Made by a program: the position numbers and the translations under genes. Of a DNA stretch of 33,496 nt, positions 14,812-22,604 are shown piece after piece. Below the pieces are notes generated by a model, which made no database searches, was not told the DNA's origin, and was given only the letters and a program-made list of their open reading frames with translations. Origin of the DNA: Anaerolineaceae bacterium (GTDB lineage: Bacteria > Chloroflexota > Anaerolineae > Anaerolineales > Villigracilaceae). The stretch's first letter is position 1. Every line of letters starts with the position of its first letter. Where the stretch lies: assembly GCA_009772985.1 (NCBI GenBank), contig WOUS01000017.1, positions 1 to 33,496 on the forward strand. Direction: 5' to 3'.

Positions 14812-15615
14812 ATGAACAAACTCAACGACCTCGACTCGAAGACCTGGCTCAAGTTCCAGAAATCCTGGTTCATCCACAACCCGCCGCCGCGCCGGAAGGG
14901 CGTGCTGGTGCATCCCGCCAAGTTCCCGGAGACGATGGCGCAGGAGTTCATCGAATTCTTCACCAAGCGGGGGCAGACCGTGCTCGACCCGATGGCCGGG
15001 ACCGGGTCCGCGCTGGTGGCCAGTTTACGTTGCGGAAGGAATTCGTACGGCATCGAGTTGAATCCCAAATACGCCGAGATTGCCCGCCAGATCGTCACCG
15101 AAGAGCGCCAATTATTGGGCGACTCAATCGCAAATCTGAAATCGGAAATCGTAAATGGTGATGCCAGTCTTGCTGCAACATACCAGTTTCCCGCAATAGA
15201 TTATGTGCTGACCTCCCCGCCTTACTGGGACATGCTGCACGCCAAGGGTGCCGAGACGCAGAAGAAGCGCCGCTCCGCCGCAGAGTTGGACGTGTTCTAC
15301 TCCGACGACCCGAACGATGTGGGCAACCTGCACGATTACGAGGAGTTCGTCGCCAAACTGGTCGCCATCTACAGCGGATTGAAGCCGCTCCTGCGCGAGA
15401 AAGCCTACCTGACCATCATCGTCAAGAACATCAAGAAGGGCGGGAAAATCTATCCGCTGGCCTGGGACCTGGGCCGCGAACTCGGCAAGGTGTACACGCT
15501 CAAGGATGAGAAAATCTGGATGCAGGATAACCAGCGCCTCGCCCCGTTCGGGCTGGGGTCCGCGTGGGTGAGTAATACGTTCCATCACTATTGTTTACAG
15601 TTTAGGAATGGGTAA
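14812..15615 (+). CDS. DNA methyltransferase (N4-cytosine/N6-adenine type)
   Basis: The 267-residue enzyme transfers methyl from SAM to an exocyclic amino group in DNA. SAM motif I is LDPMAGTGSALVAS (58-71) with the following acidic IELNP (81-85); catalytic motif IV is TSPPYWDML (134-142). SPPY is more common in N4-cytosine enzymes. A later VKNIKKGGKIYPL resembles motif VI-VIII. I chose MNKLNDLD as start because the upstream ten codons are repeat-derived. Residues 106-115 (IANLKSEIVN) come from an in-frame tandem repeat between motif I and motif IV. Downstream are an AT-rich DUF4365-like gene and a PD-(D/E)XK-like gene, so it is probably the modification part of a restriction or defence system. 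Confidence 0.88.
   Translation: MNKLNDLDSKTWLKFQKSWFIHNPPPRRKGVLVHPAKFPETMAQEFIEFFTKRGQTVLDPMAGTGSALVASLRCGRNSYGIELNPKYAEIARQIVTEERQLLGDSIANLKSEIVNGDASLAATYQFPAIDYVLTSPPYWDMLHAKGAETQKKRRSAAELDVFYSDDPNDVGNLHDYEEFVAKLVAIYSGLKPLLREKAYLTIIVKNIKKGGKIYPLAWDLGRELGKVYTLKDEKIWMQDNQRLAPFGLGSAWVSNTFHHYCLQFRNG
15126..15156. repeat. In-frame AAATCG tandem repeat inside the methyltransferase gene
   Basis: ATCGCAAATCTGAAATCGG continues as AAATCGTAAATGG. It is the opposite orientation of the repeat before the gene (14772-14802). It encodes IANLKSEIVN in frame. Confidence 0.75.
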
Positions 15616-15661
15616 AAATGATTGGTATTTTGCTCATTACCTTTCTATTTTAGAGAATATT

Positions 15662-17170
15662 ATGGCCAGAAATAGATACACATCGCAAATCAAGCAAGAG
15701 CAAATCAGTAGACAACAATTATCTGAGCGGTTTACTGATTATGGTTGGATACCAACACCTGTTTCTACCGATTTAGGCGAAGATTTTATAGTTCACATTT
15801 TCATTGACAATGAAGCTACGGGGGTAACATTCCATCTTCAAGAAAAGAGCGTAACGAATTTGCTCGAAAGAAGAAATAGCGATTATTTATCGTATCCGCT
15901 AAAAGTGAAAGACTTAAAGCATTGGGAGTCTTTTCTTCAACCTGTTGTTCTGATTGTTTGGGATATTAAGCTTCGAGAAGGAAGGTGGGCAATAATTCAA
16001 GATTTAGTACCAAGAATAGATGCTAAACAACCTGAATGGAGGCTAAAGCCAGACACTTCGAAGATCAGTGTAAATATTCCTTGGGGCAATCGCACAGACA
16101 ATTCTGGTCTAGCCATCCTCAAGAGAACAATAGGACATTTTTGTTACCCTTTGATATCAAGAGGAAAGGAACTGCAGACCCAAATCACAATAGCCTTTCC
16201 TCAAACTTCTCGGGGAAAAGAGGCTGCTAAAGGATTTGATGATTTCATCAAAGAGGGTACTCCAATCTCATTGCAAGGAGAATACATCCAAGATTTTAGT
16301 TTTTCTGACTGGTGGACGAAATGGTTTGGAGATATTCCCTCGGATTCCTTGGTCGTCGAATTGGATAGCGTCCCCAAGGTGTACGAAGTAGCAATTCAAG
16401 TTATTAGCCGGGATCAGGTACAAAGTCAGGGAATCAATACAGAATTAGCCTTACTTAGGGCGGGCTCTCAACGAATGCAATTTAGTTCGGCTCGTAAGAA
16501 GAGCCCATTACATTGCAATTTAGATGTGAGGTTTACTCCCACTGGTCAGTCAGGTAAAGTGACATTCTCCATAGCTAGTGGAGGAATTAGTGCTCTTGAT
16601 GCCAAACAGGCCATAAATTTTTTGAGAGCAATCCAAGATGGAGGAAAAATTAGTTTTGCTTTTCCTGAAAATAGTGAACAACTTAATTTTGATTTACCGT
16701 CCAATCCAACTGGTGAAATAAGTGATCAGTTTGCTAGCTGGGTTGACAAATTGATAATGATACAGAATAAAACAGGCAAGTTTTTTAGAATTCCCGAGAA
16801 AGGACTAACTAATGATGATGGGGCAGACATTGAAGAATTATTTGATATTGTTTCCACTGGATGTGTAAAACTTTCAAACATGACCATAACAATGCAAATA
16901 AAGGGCGATGCACTTCGGCGGTTGCTTGGCCTTCAAAAAGATAGTAAACCTGCACCGAGATTTAGAATATCACACCCTGAGTTTAGTATGGAACTGTTAG
17001 GAGTAAATATTAATCTCGGCCCGACAGTTCAAGAATTCCAAGGTGCATTCGCAACCGATCTTGCGGAGTTTGAAGAAATGGTTGGTCGGGCGGATGATGA
17101 GACTTATTTACCTGTTATTTTCGATAAAGTTGAGGTAATAAAACGCTTCCCGAATTGGGGAAAAGGCTGA
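15662..17170 (+). CDS. AT-rich gene with N-terminal DUF4365-like nuclease-type domain
   Basis: This 502-residue protein has base composition and codon use far more AT-rich than its neighbours, a sign of recent transfer. The N-terminus resembles DUF4365: RQQLSERFTDYGWIPTPVSTDLGEDFIVHIF then GVTFHLQEKSV, giving a D41 ... Q60-x-K62 arrangement like PD-(D/E)XK-fold proteins. WESFLQPVVLIVWD (about 88-101) also fits that domain. The rest (about 150-502) is an unrecognised, mixed alpha/beta region. I place the start at MARNRYTS; a frame 18 codons longer overlaps the methyltransferase stop. It is a candidate restriction or defence effector paired with the upstream methylase. No membrane segment is seen. 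Confidence 0.75.
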   Translation: MARNRYTSQIKQEQISRQQLSERFTDYGWIPTPVSTDLGEDFIVHIFIDNEATGVTFHLQEKSVTNLLERRNSDYLSYPLKVKDLKHWESFLQPVVLIVWDIKLREGRWAIIQDLVPRIDAKQPEWRLKPDTSKISVNIPWGNRTDNSGLAILKRTIGHFCYPLISRGKELQTQITIAFPQTSRGKEAAKGFDDFIKEGTPISLQGEYIQDFSFSDWWTKWFGDIPSDSLVVELDSVPKVYEVAIQVISRDQVQSQGINTELALLRAGSQRMQFSSARKKSPLHCNLDVRFTPTGQSGKVTFSIASGGISALDAKQAINFLRAIQDGGKISFAFPENSEQLNFDLPSNPTGEISDQFASWVDKLIMIQNKTGKFFRIPEKGLTNDDGADIEELFDIVSTGCVKLSNMTITMQIKGDALRRLLGLQKDSKPAPRFRISHPEFSMELLGVNINLGPTVQEFQGAFATDLAEFEEMVGRADDETYLPVIFDKVEVIKRFPNWGKG

Positions 17171-17201
17171 TTTAGAATATACAAGAGCTTGTGGGAGAGT
17201 A

Positions 17202-17336
17202 TTGATCATCTTTTATATTCTTATTCATCTTCGTTATTGGATTGGCCGCGCTGGATGGTATGCGTTTGATGTTTCCGATTGGCCCGAGTATGTGAAAGAG
17301 GAAATGACTAAAAAGCCTTATGCTTACCACGACTGA
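17202..17336 (+). CDS. 44-codon open frame, possible gene remnant
   Basis: A frame open from about 17142 ends at TGA 17334-17336, overlapping the next gene by 17 bases. The only plausible start is TTG 17202. It encodes a hydrophobic stretch (LIIFYILIHLRYWI) followed by WYAFDVSDWPEYVKEEM. The second half is GC-richer than the adjoining AT-rich gene. It may be the 3' end of a gene truncated when the AT-rich segment arrived, or a small membrane peptide. Confidence 0.3.
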   Translation: MIIFYILIHLRYWIGRAGWYAFDVSDWPEYVKEEMTKKPYAYHD

Positions 17337-18330
17337 TCTCCTCCGCCTCCCCTACACCCCCGACCTGAGCGAGGGCGGCATTGCCTACGCCTGCCGCTCG
17401 CTGGCCTACACCTACAACCGCATGGGCGGCTCACCCGTGGACCGGATGCGGCGCATCGTGGCGGGCGTGGCGGTGGAACTGGCCTTCCGCCGCCATCTCG
17501 GCGAACAGGGCATCCCCTTCGACGTGCTCGGCGCGACCCCCTTTACCGACCCGGACCGCTACGACGTCTCGCTCGGCGGGCATCGCTGTGACGTGAAGAG
17601 TTACCACATCTCGCGCCGCGAACAGATCACCCGCGTCCACGCGGACCCCGGCCTGCTGCTCCAGGCCCCGGCGCTCGTCCCGGTGGACCAGTTTGCTGCC
17701 GAAGGCCACAAGGACGACGACATTTACCTGTTCGCGTTCCTGCTCGGGCTGGCCGCCGCCTCACTGGATGACGCCGACAAAGCCGCCGCGGCCGGTCAGC
17801 CGGTTTACCTCGTCCACCCGCTGCCGGACGAATGGGCGCGGCCGGTCAACTGGATTCCGCTCGAAAAACTGGCGCTGAAAAGCGAATGCGAGACGCCGGT
17901 CACGGTCGAGATCGGCGGGATGGACGCGGAGCGCAACTTCGTCACCGCGACCGTCGACCTGCCGCCGCGGACGCGCGTCCCGGTGGAGCAGGCGTTCCAC
18001 AGCGTGGCCTACATCCACGCGCACGCGCAGCGCAGGCCCGAGGTCCGGATCGGGATCCACAGCCCGGTATGCGGCGACGCGTATCTCATTCCTCCGTACG
18101 AATGGGGCAACATCCAGGTCTACGGCATGGACATCTGGCTGGCGGGCTGGCTGTCGCGCGAAGAGTTCCGCCGCAAATCGTACGTGCTCAACGCCGGGCA
18201 GTCCACCTTCCAGTACGCCCGCACACGCACCAAAAACCTGGCCGTCCCGCTGACGGAACTCAATCCGCTCGAGCCGCTGTTCCACCGGGTGAAGGATTGG
18301 GCCGCGGAGAAAGCCGCGGCAGGTTCATGA
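17320..18330 (+). CDS. PD-(D/E)XK-like protein, candidate restriction endonuclease
   Basis: This 336-residue soluble protein has no family I can name with certainty. A nuclease-like core is visible: E53 in VELAFRRHL, D82 in RYDVSLGG, and D91-V-K93 in CDVKSYH, which is the E...D...(D/E)xK spacing of PD-(D/E)XK enzymes. Following strands (YLFAFLLGL) fit the fold. The C-terminal half (about 170-336) may recognise DNA and includes IPPYEWGNIQVYGMDIWLAGW. The gene is GC-rich like the host genes. Located after a DNA methylase and a DUF4365-like gene, it is a good candidate for the cutting subunit. It overlaps the MFS gene as ATGA. Confidence 0.65.
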   Translation: MLTTTDLLRLPYTPDLSEGGIAYACRSLAYTYNRMGGSPVDRMRRIVAGVAVELAFRRHLGEQGIPFDVLGATPFTDPDRYDVSLGGHRCDVKSYHISRREQITRVHADPGLLLQAPALVPVDQFAAEGHKDDDIYLFAFLLGLAAASLDDADKAAAAGQPVYLVHPLPDEWARPVNWIPLEKLALKSECETPVTVEIGGMDAERNFVTATVDLPPRTRVPVEQAFHSVAYIHAHAQRRPEVRIGIHSPVCGDAYLIPPYEWGNIQVYGMDIWLAGWLSREEFRRKSYVLNAGQSTFQYARTRTKNLAVPLTELNPLEPLFHRVKDWAAEKAAAGS

Positions 18331-19619
18331 AATTTTCCCGCCCCGGCGGCATGACCGCCTTCAGCATCGTCTGGTTCGGACAGGTCGTGAGCCTGCTCGG
18401 CAGCGCCATGACCTGGTTCGCGTTCACCATCTGGGCCTGGCAGAAGACCGGCCAGGCCACCACGCTGGCGCTCATCAGCGCCTTCGCCTTCCTGCCGACC
18501 GTGCTGTTCACGCCCGTCGCCGGGGTGCTGGTGGACCGCTGGAACCGCAAACTGGTGATGCTGTTCAGCGACCTGGCCTCGGCACTCGGCACGCTGGCCG
18601 TGCTCATTTTGTTTTCCACCAACCGTCTGGAAATCTGGCACATTTACGTCATCGGCATCCTGGCCGGTTTTTTTACCGCCTTCCAGTACCCGGCCTACTC
18701 CGCCGCGGTGACCACCATGCTGCCGAAGGAACACTACGCCCGCGCCCAGGGCATGCTCGGGCTGGCCCCGGCCATCTCCGGCATCCTCGCCCCGGTGCTC
18801 GCCGCCGCGTTGCTGGGGACCATTGGTATGGCGAACATCATGGTCATTGACCTGCTGACCTTCCTGGCCGCGTTCGCCACGCTGCTCTGGGTGCGCGTCC
18901 CGCAGCCGCCGGTCAGCGAGACGGGGCGCGCGAGCCGCGGCAACTTCCGCCAGGAACTGCGCTTCGGCTTCGGCTACCTCCGCACCCGCGCCAGCCTGCG
19001 CGCCCTGGTCATCCTCTTCGCCTTCACCAACTTCTTCCTCGCCATCGGCGCGACCCTGCTGGCCCCGTCCATCCTCGCCCGCGCGGACGGCAGCGAGACG
19101 GTGCTCGCCACGGTGCAATCCGTCGGCGCGGTCGGCGGGGTGGTGGGCGGCGCGCTGCTCGCCCTGTGGGGCGGGCCGAAGCGCCGCATCCACAGCATCC
19201 TGCTTGGCGGTGCGGGCGCCTGCCTGCTCGGGGTGCTGGCGCTCGGCCTCGGTCCCGGCCTGCTCATCTGGGCCGCCGGCAGTTTCTTCTTCTCGTTCTT
19301 CGAGCCGTTTGTCGAGGGCGGCAACCTCGCCATCTGGCAGGCAAAAGTGGAAGCCGATGTGCAGGGACGCGTCTTCTCGGCGCGCCACCTGCTGGTGCAA
19401 CTGCCCTACCTGGCCGGGATGCTGGCCTCGGGTCCGCTGGCGGAATATGGACTTGCCCCCCTCATCCCGCCCGGTTCTGGACCGGGAGCCGGTCTCGCCT
19501 GGACCCTCGTCCTGGCCGCCGTTTGCGGCGCGGCCGCATTCCTGGCCGGGTACGCGTTCCGGTCCATCCGCGAGGCCGAGTCGCTCCTGCCTGAGAGGAA
19601 TTTGGGAGAGACAAAATGA
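18327..19619 (+). CDS. MFS transporter (MFS_3 / EntS-like exporter)
   Basis: The 430-residue permease has about twelve hydrophobic helices. The motif-A region VLVDRWNRKLVML between helices 2 and 3 and the start SIVWFGQVVSLLGSAMTWFAFTIW are typical of the EntS/multidrug-like MFS_3 group, which export siderophores, antibiotics or other small molecules by proton antiport. The substrate is unknown. The start ATG overlaps the stop of the preceding gene (ATGA), and the stop overlaps the methyltransferase start in the same way, so 17320-20455 is translated as one coupled unit. A short GC-rich inverted repeat near 19481-19502 encodes PGSGPGAG in the last periplasmic loop. Confidence 0.9.
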   Translation: MKFSRPGGMTAFSIVWFGQVVSLLGSAMTWFAFTIWAWQKTGQATTLALISAFAFLPTVLFTPVAGVLVDRWNRKLVMLFSDLASALGTLAVLILFSTNRLEIWHIYVIGILAGFFTAFQYPAYSAAVTTMLPKEHYARAQGMLGLAPAISGILAPVLAAALLGTIGMANIMVIDLLTFLAAFATLLWVRVPQPPVSETGRASRGNFRQELRFGFGYLRTRASLRALVILFAFTNFFLAIGATLLAPSILARADGSETVLATVQSVGAVGGVVGGALLALWGGPKRRIHSILLGGAGACLLGVLALGLGPGLLIWAAGSFFFSFFEPFVEGGNLAIWQAKVEADVQGRVFSARHLLVQLPYLAGMLASGPLAEYGLAPLIPPGSGPGAGLAWTLVLAAVCGAAAFLAGYAFRSIREAESLLPERNLGETK

Positions 19620-20455
19620 TTCTCTGGATAGCCATCATCGTTGTTATTTTGATCGCCGCGGGTTTCCTGCTGGAACGCGAAATCTATTTTTACGAGGGCG
19701 TCCACCTGGGGCCGCGCGTGCAGGGCTGGCTCTATGACCGCTGGGCGAAAAAATACGACGCCGACAAGCAGGCCAGCCAGGCGCGCGACGCCGAGGTGAT
19801 TGTCCGCCCCCTGCTGGACGCGCTGACGGGCATCCCCGCGCCGCTCGTGCTGGACGTGGCCACCGGCACCGGGCGTTTCCCGTCCGCGCTGCTGGGCGAG
19901 GCGGGGTTCGGCGGCCACGTTATCGCCCTCGACATTTCGCGCGGCATGTTGGAACTCGCCGCGCAAAAACTTGCTTCCCGCCGCGCAGCCGTGACGCTGA
20001 TGCACACCGCGTCCATGCCGCTGCCGTTCCCGGACGCAACCTTCGACGCGGTGTCGTGCTTCGAAGCGCTGGAGGTGATGCCCGCCATGGAAGCGCCGCT
20101 GGCGGAACTGTACCGCCTCCTGCGCCCGGGCGGGATCCTGGTCACGTCGCGGGGCACGGAGGAATCCGGGCGCAAGGCAAAAGTAAAAAGCGCGGAGCAA
20201 TTCACCGCGCTGCTGCAAAAGACCGGCTTCGAAAACGTGGAAATCCAAAAGTGGTGGAAACTATTCGACTTCGTGCGGGCGCGCAAACCGGGACGTCTGG
20301 TCCCGGCAGGGAAACGCGCGCTGGCCGATGCGCTGAAATGCCCGAGGTGCGGAAAGGTCGAATGGGCAGGGCAGGCTGATGGTCCGCTGCGCTGCGGGGC
20401 GTGCGGAAGCGAGGTCCCGGTCAGCGCGGAGAAGATCGTCCTTTATCCTTCCTGA
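19616..20455 (+). CDS. Membrane-anchored SAM-dependent methyltransferase with zinc-ribbon tail
   Basis: The 279-residue protein has an N-terminal membrane helix (ILWIAIIVVILIAAGFLL), then a class I methyltransferase domain of the Methyltransf_11/UbiE type. The SAM motif is LDVATGTGRF (79-88), followed by the acidic strand end ALDIS and PFPDATFDAVSCFEALEVM (137-155). A C-terminal zinc ribbon has C242-x2-C245 and C260-x2-C263. The substrate could be a lipid or quinone at the membrane; I cannot say which. It overlaps the MFS gene as ATGA, suggesting a shared small-molecule pathway. Its 3' end overlaps the convergent response regulator gene by 13 bases. Confidence 0.88.
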   Translation: MILWIAIIVVILIAAGFLLEREIYFYEGVHLGPRVQGWLYDRWAKKYDADKQASQARDAEVIVRPLLDALTGIPAPLVLDVATGTGRFPSALLGEAGFGGHVIALDISRGMLELAAQKLASRRAAVTLMHTASMPLPFPDATFDAVSCFEALEVMPAMEAPLAELYRLLRPGGILVTSRGTEESGRKAKVKSAEQFTALLQKTGFENVEIQKWWKLFDFVRARKPGRLVPAGKRALADALKCPRCGKVEWAGQADGPLRCGACGSEVPVSAEKIVLYPS

Positions 20456-21159
20456 AAACTGTATCCCCCCGGCCAGGTCTGGATGGAGTACGGTTCGCCT
20501 GCGTCGGACCCCAGTTTTTTTCGCAGACGGTAAACGACATTCTTGAGCAGGGCCGCGTCGCTCTCGCCCTGGCCGCCCCAGACGCTCTGGATGATCTCGC
20601 CGGTTGGGAAGACGTAGCCGGGGCGGCTCATCAGCAGGCGCAGCAGGCGGAACTCGAGGTTGGTCAGTTTGACCTCCTGCCTGTCCGGCGTGACCGCGGC
20701 GCGGCGCGCCGGGTCGAGGCGCAGGGTGATGGAGCGCGTCGGGGAGGGCGCGCCGCCGGAGACCATCTGCCCGCGCCGCGCCCAGGCCAGGATCTTGGCG
20801 AGGAACACCGCCGGGCTGACCGGCTTGATGACGCATTCGTCCACCCCGGCCTGGTAGGCGTCGAGGATTTCTGTCTCGTTGCTGGCGGGGAGGAAGAGCA
20901 GGAGCGGGCTGTCGCTCGTGGTGCGGAATTTTTTGCACAACTCGAGACGCTCCGGGTGCGGGGCGTTGACGTCAACGATGACCAGGTCCGGGTTGACCTC
21001 GGCCAGGCGGGTGAGCGCCCTCTGGACGGAAGTCTCCAGGATGGCGATCAGGCCTTTCTCGCGGATGATGTAGCCCCAGATGGGGGCGGTATCGCTCTGG
21101 TCGCAGACGACGAGAACACGCGGCGCTGCCTGGAATTGTGTGGGGTTGTCTGGGTTCAT
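20443..21159 (-). CDS. OmpR-type response regulator (orphan)
   Basis: The 238-residue two-domain regulator has an N-terminal receiver (about 12-126) with phospho-acceptor D63 in LVIVDVNAP and K112 in VIKPVSP, and a C-terminal winged helix (about 145-238) with VKLTNLEFRLLRLLMSRPG, the GESDAALLKNVVYRLRKKLG recognition region and the final YSIQTWPGGYSF hairpin. The receiver's first acidic pair is CDQSD. I chose ATG 21159 with TTGGAG 8 bases upstream over an in-frame TTG 30 bases earlier. No kinase is adjacent. The divergent FGE-fold lipoprotein gene across a 157-base gap could be a target. Confidence 0.9.
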   Translation of the reverse strand: MNPDNPTQFQAAPRVLVVCDQSDTAPIWGYIIREKGLIAILETSVQRALTRLAEVNPDLVIVDVNAPHPERLELCKKFRTTSDSPLLLFLPASNETEILDAYQAGVDECVIKPVSPAVFLAKILAWARRGQMVSGGAPSPTRSITLRLDPARRAAVTPDRQEVKLTNLEFRLLRLLMSRPGYVFPTGEIIQSVWGGQGESDAALLKNVVYRLRKKLGSDAGEPYSIQTWPGGYSFQEG

Positions 21160-21199
21160 GGTAGTCGCTCCAACCTGTACGATTCTCAAGATTTCTGTT

Positions 21200-21288
21200 A
21201 TTATACTCTTATTCGGTCACAAAAGTATCAAAATATCACCGGAATATTACTTTTGGGTGATACCCGATGGCCGAAGAATCCGTATACT
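21200..21288. promoter_or_regulatory. Divergent promoter region with inverted repeat
   Basis: The minus strand has TATAAT at 21200-21205 for the response regulator; the plus strand has TATACT at 21283-21288 for the lipoprotein. Between them GTATCA and TGATAC form a spaced inverted repeat, and AAAAGTA/TACTTTT another. This AT-rich stretch could be an operator for the regulator itself. Confidence 0.4.
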
Positions 21289-21316
21289 CAAGTCATACTC
21301 AAACTGGAGGAGTAAT

Positions 21317-22261
21317 ATGAAAAAACTGATTCCCATCATCTTCGTAATTGCAGGGCTGGTGCTCTTTGCAACCGCCTGCAGCATTGGCGGCGGCGCTGAC
21401 CCGACCCCAATGTCATTCTCGACGGCCTACCCCACCAACACGGCAGTCGGCCTGAACCCGACCGCCCAGTCCTCCGGCAATGCCAACGCCGGGGACGAGC
21501 GCACCTCGTCGGTGGACGGCATGACCCAGATCTACATCCCGGAAGGGACCTTCCGCATGGGAGGCATGGACGCCCACGGCCAGGCCGATGAGCAGCCGCC
21601 GCACCCGGTGACCATCAAGGCTTTCTGGATTGATAAGACCGAGGTCACCAATGCCATGTACATGTTGTGCGTCCAGGCCGGGGCCTGCGAACCGCCGCGT
21701 CTGTTCAACTCCCAGACCCGCGACACGTACTTCAACAATCCCGATTTCAACAACTACCCGGTGGTTCTGGTCCGCTGGCAGGATGCGGATAACTACTGCA
21801 CGTGGGCCGGACGCCGCCTGCCCTATGAAGCGGAATGGGAACGCGCCGCCCGCGGCGACGACTTCCGCACCTGGCCATGGGGCGACGACCGCCCGGATAC
21901 CGGGCGCGCCAACTACAACTACAGCGTGCGCGACACCACGCAGGTCGGCAGTTACCCGGCCGGCGCCAGCCCGTTCGGTGTGCTGGACATGTCTGGCAAT
22001 GCGTGGGAATGGGTGTCTGACTGGTTCGATCCGAACTACTACCTGAATGCGCCCGTCATCAACCCGGCCGGTCCGCTGTCTCCGCTGACGGGCAACCGCA
22101 AGGTCATCCGCGGCGGCTCGTGGCAGGATGGCGAGTACGATATACGCGTTGCGAACCGCGGCTTCACGGACGGCGGCGATGAGAAGGCCACCGTCAACTC
22201 CGAGAAATACAACGGCACGTCTTCGAACGCGATCGGCTTCCGCTGCGTGTCGGACAACTAA
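21317..22261 (+). CDS. Lipoprotein with formylglycine-generating-enzyme (SUMF1/EgtB) fold
   Basis: The 314-residue precursor has a lipoprotein signal (LFATAC, C21), a Thr/Asn-rich linker (25-65) and an FGE-sulfatase domain (about 68-312). Recognisable blocks are YIPEGTFRMGGMD, HPVTIKAFWIDKTEVTNAMY, LPYEAEWERAARG, FGVLDMSGNAWEWVSDWF, VIRGGSWQDG and IGFRCVSDN. Most proteins with this fold in such bacteria are not sulfatase activators but surface or ligand-binding proteins; the paired active-site cysteines of true FGE are not evident. GGAGG at 21306-21310 supports the start. It is monocistronic with its own terminator. Confidence 0.9.
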   Translation: MKKLIPIIFVIAGLVLFATACSIGGGADPTPMSFSTAYPTNTAVGLNPTAQSSGNANAGDERTSSVDGMTQIYIPEGTFRMGGMDAHGQADEQPPHPVTIKAFWIDKTEVTNAMYMLCVQAGACEPPRLFNSQTRDTYFNNPDFNNYPVVLVRWQDADNYCTWAGRRLPYEAEWERAARGDDFRTWPWGDDRPDTGRANYNYSVRDTTQVGSYPAGASPFGVLDMSGNAWEWVSDWFDPNYYLNAPVINPAGPLSPLTGNRKVIRGGSWQDGEYDIRVANRGFTDGGDEKATVNSEKYNGTSSNAIGFRCVSDN

Positions 22262-22282
22262 CCAACCATATTCGTCTGCTCG

Positions 22283-22312
22283 ATTGGCCGCCGGATTACT
22301 CCGGCGGCCAAT
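22283..22312 (+). terminator. Intrinsic terminator after the FGE-fold lipoprotein gene
   Basis: ATTGGCCGCCGGA (22283-22295) pairs perfectly over 13 bp with TCCGGCGGCCAAT, loop TTAC. TGTATTTT follows. Confidence 0.9.
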
Positions 22313-22345
22313 TGTATTTTCCGGGGGACAGGCTCGGGGTCCGGA

Positions 22346-22374
22346 TTGACGCCAGTTTTCACCTGTGGTAAACT
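22346..22374 (+). promoter_or_regulatory. Sigma-70 type promoter of metK
   Basis: TTGACG (22346-22351) and TAAACT (22369-22374) are separated by exactly 17 bases. Transcription would start near 22381, about 25 bases before the SAM-I aptamer. Confidence 0.75.
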
Positions 22375-22402
22375 CCCGCCACAATTCAATAGCCCCCAAC
22401 GG

Positions 22403-22529
<127 letters not shown>

Positions 22530-22532
<3 letters not shown>

Positions 22533-22586
22533 GCAGCCGTGCTTGATGCGCAATTGCCCTTTCGTTCCGAAGGGGCAATTTCTTTT
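22530..22586 (+). terminator. Riboswitch-controlled antiterminator/terminator
   Basis: AATTGCCCTTTCG (22552-22564) pairs with CGAAGGGGCAATT (22568-22580) with one G-U, loop TTC, followed by TCTTTT: an intrinsic terminator. AGGGCA (22530-22535), overlapping the 3' side of P1, is complementary to TGCCCT (22555-22560), the terminator's left arm, and so can form an antiterminator when SAM is low. Confidence 0.85.
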
Positions 22587-22604
22587 CAAGGAGACCCAAA
22601 TCCA

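Noticed and set aside
19478..19502. In-frame palindrome in the MFS exporter gene
   Set aside because: The stem is only 7 bp with a wobble in very GC-rich DNA, so chance cannot be excluded.
21317..22261. True sulfatase-activating formylglycine enzyme
   Set aside because: It is a lipoprotein with no neighbouring sulfatase and no evident active-site cysteine pair; only the fold is supported.
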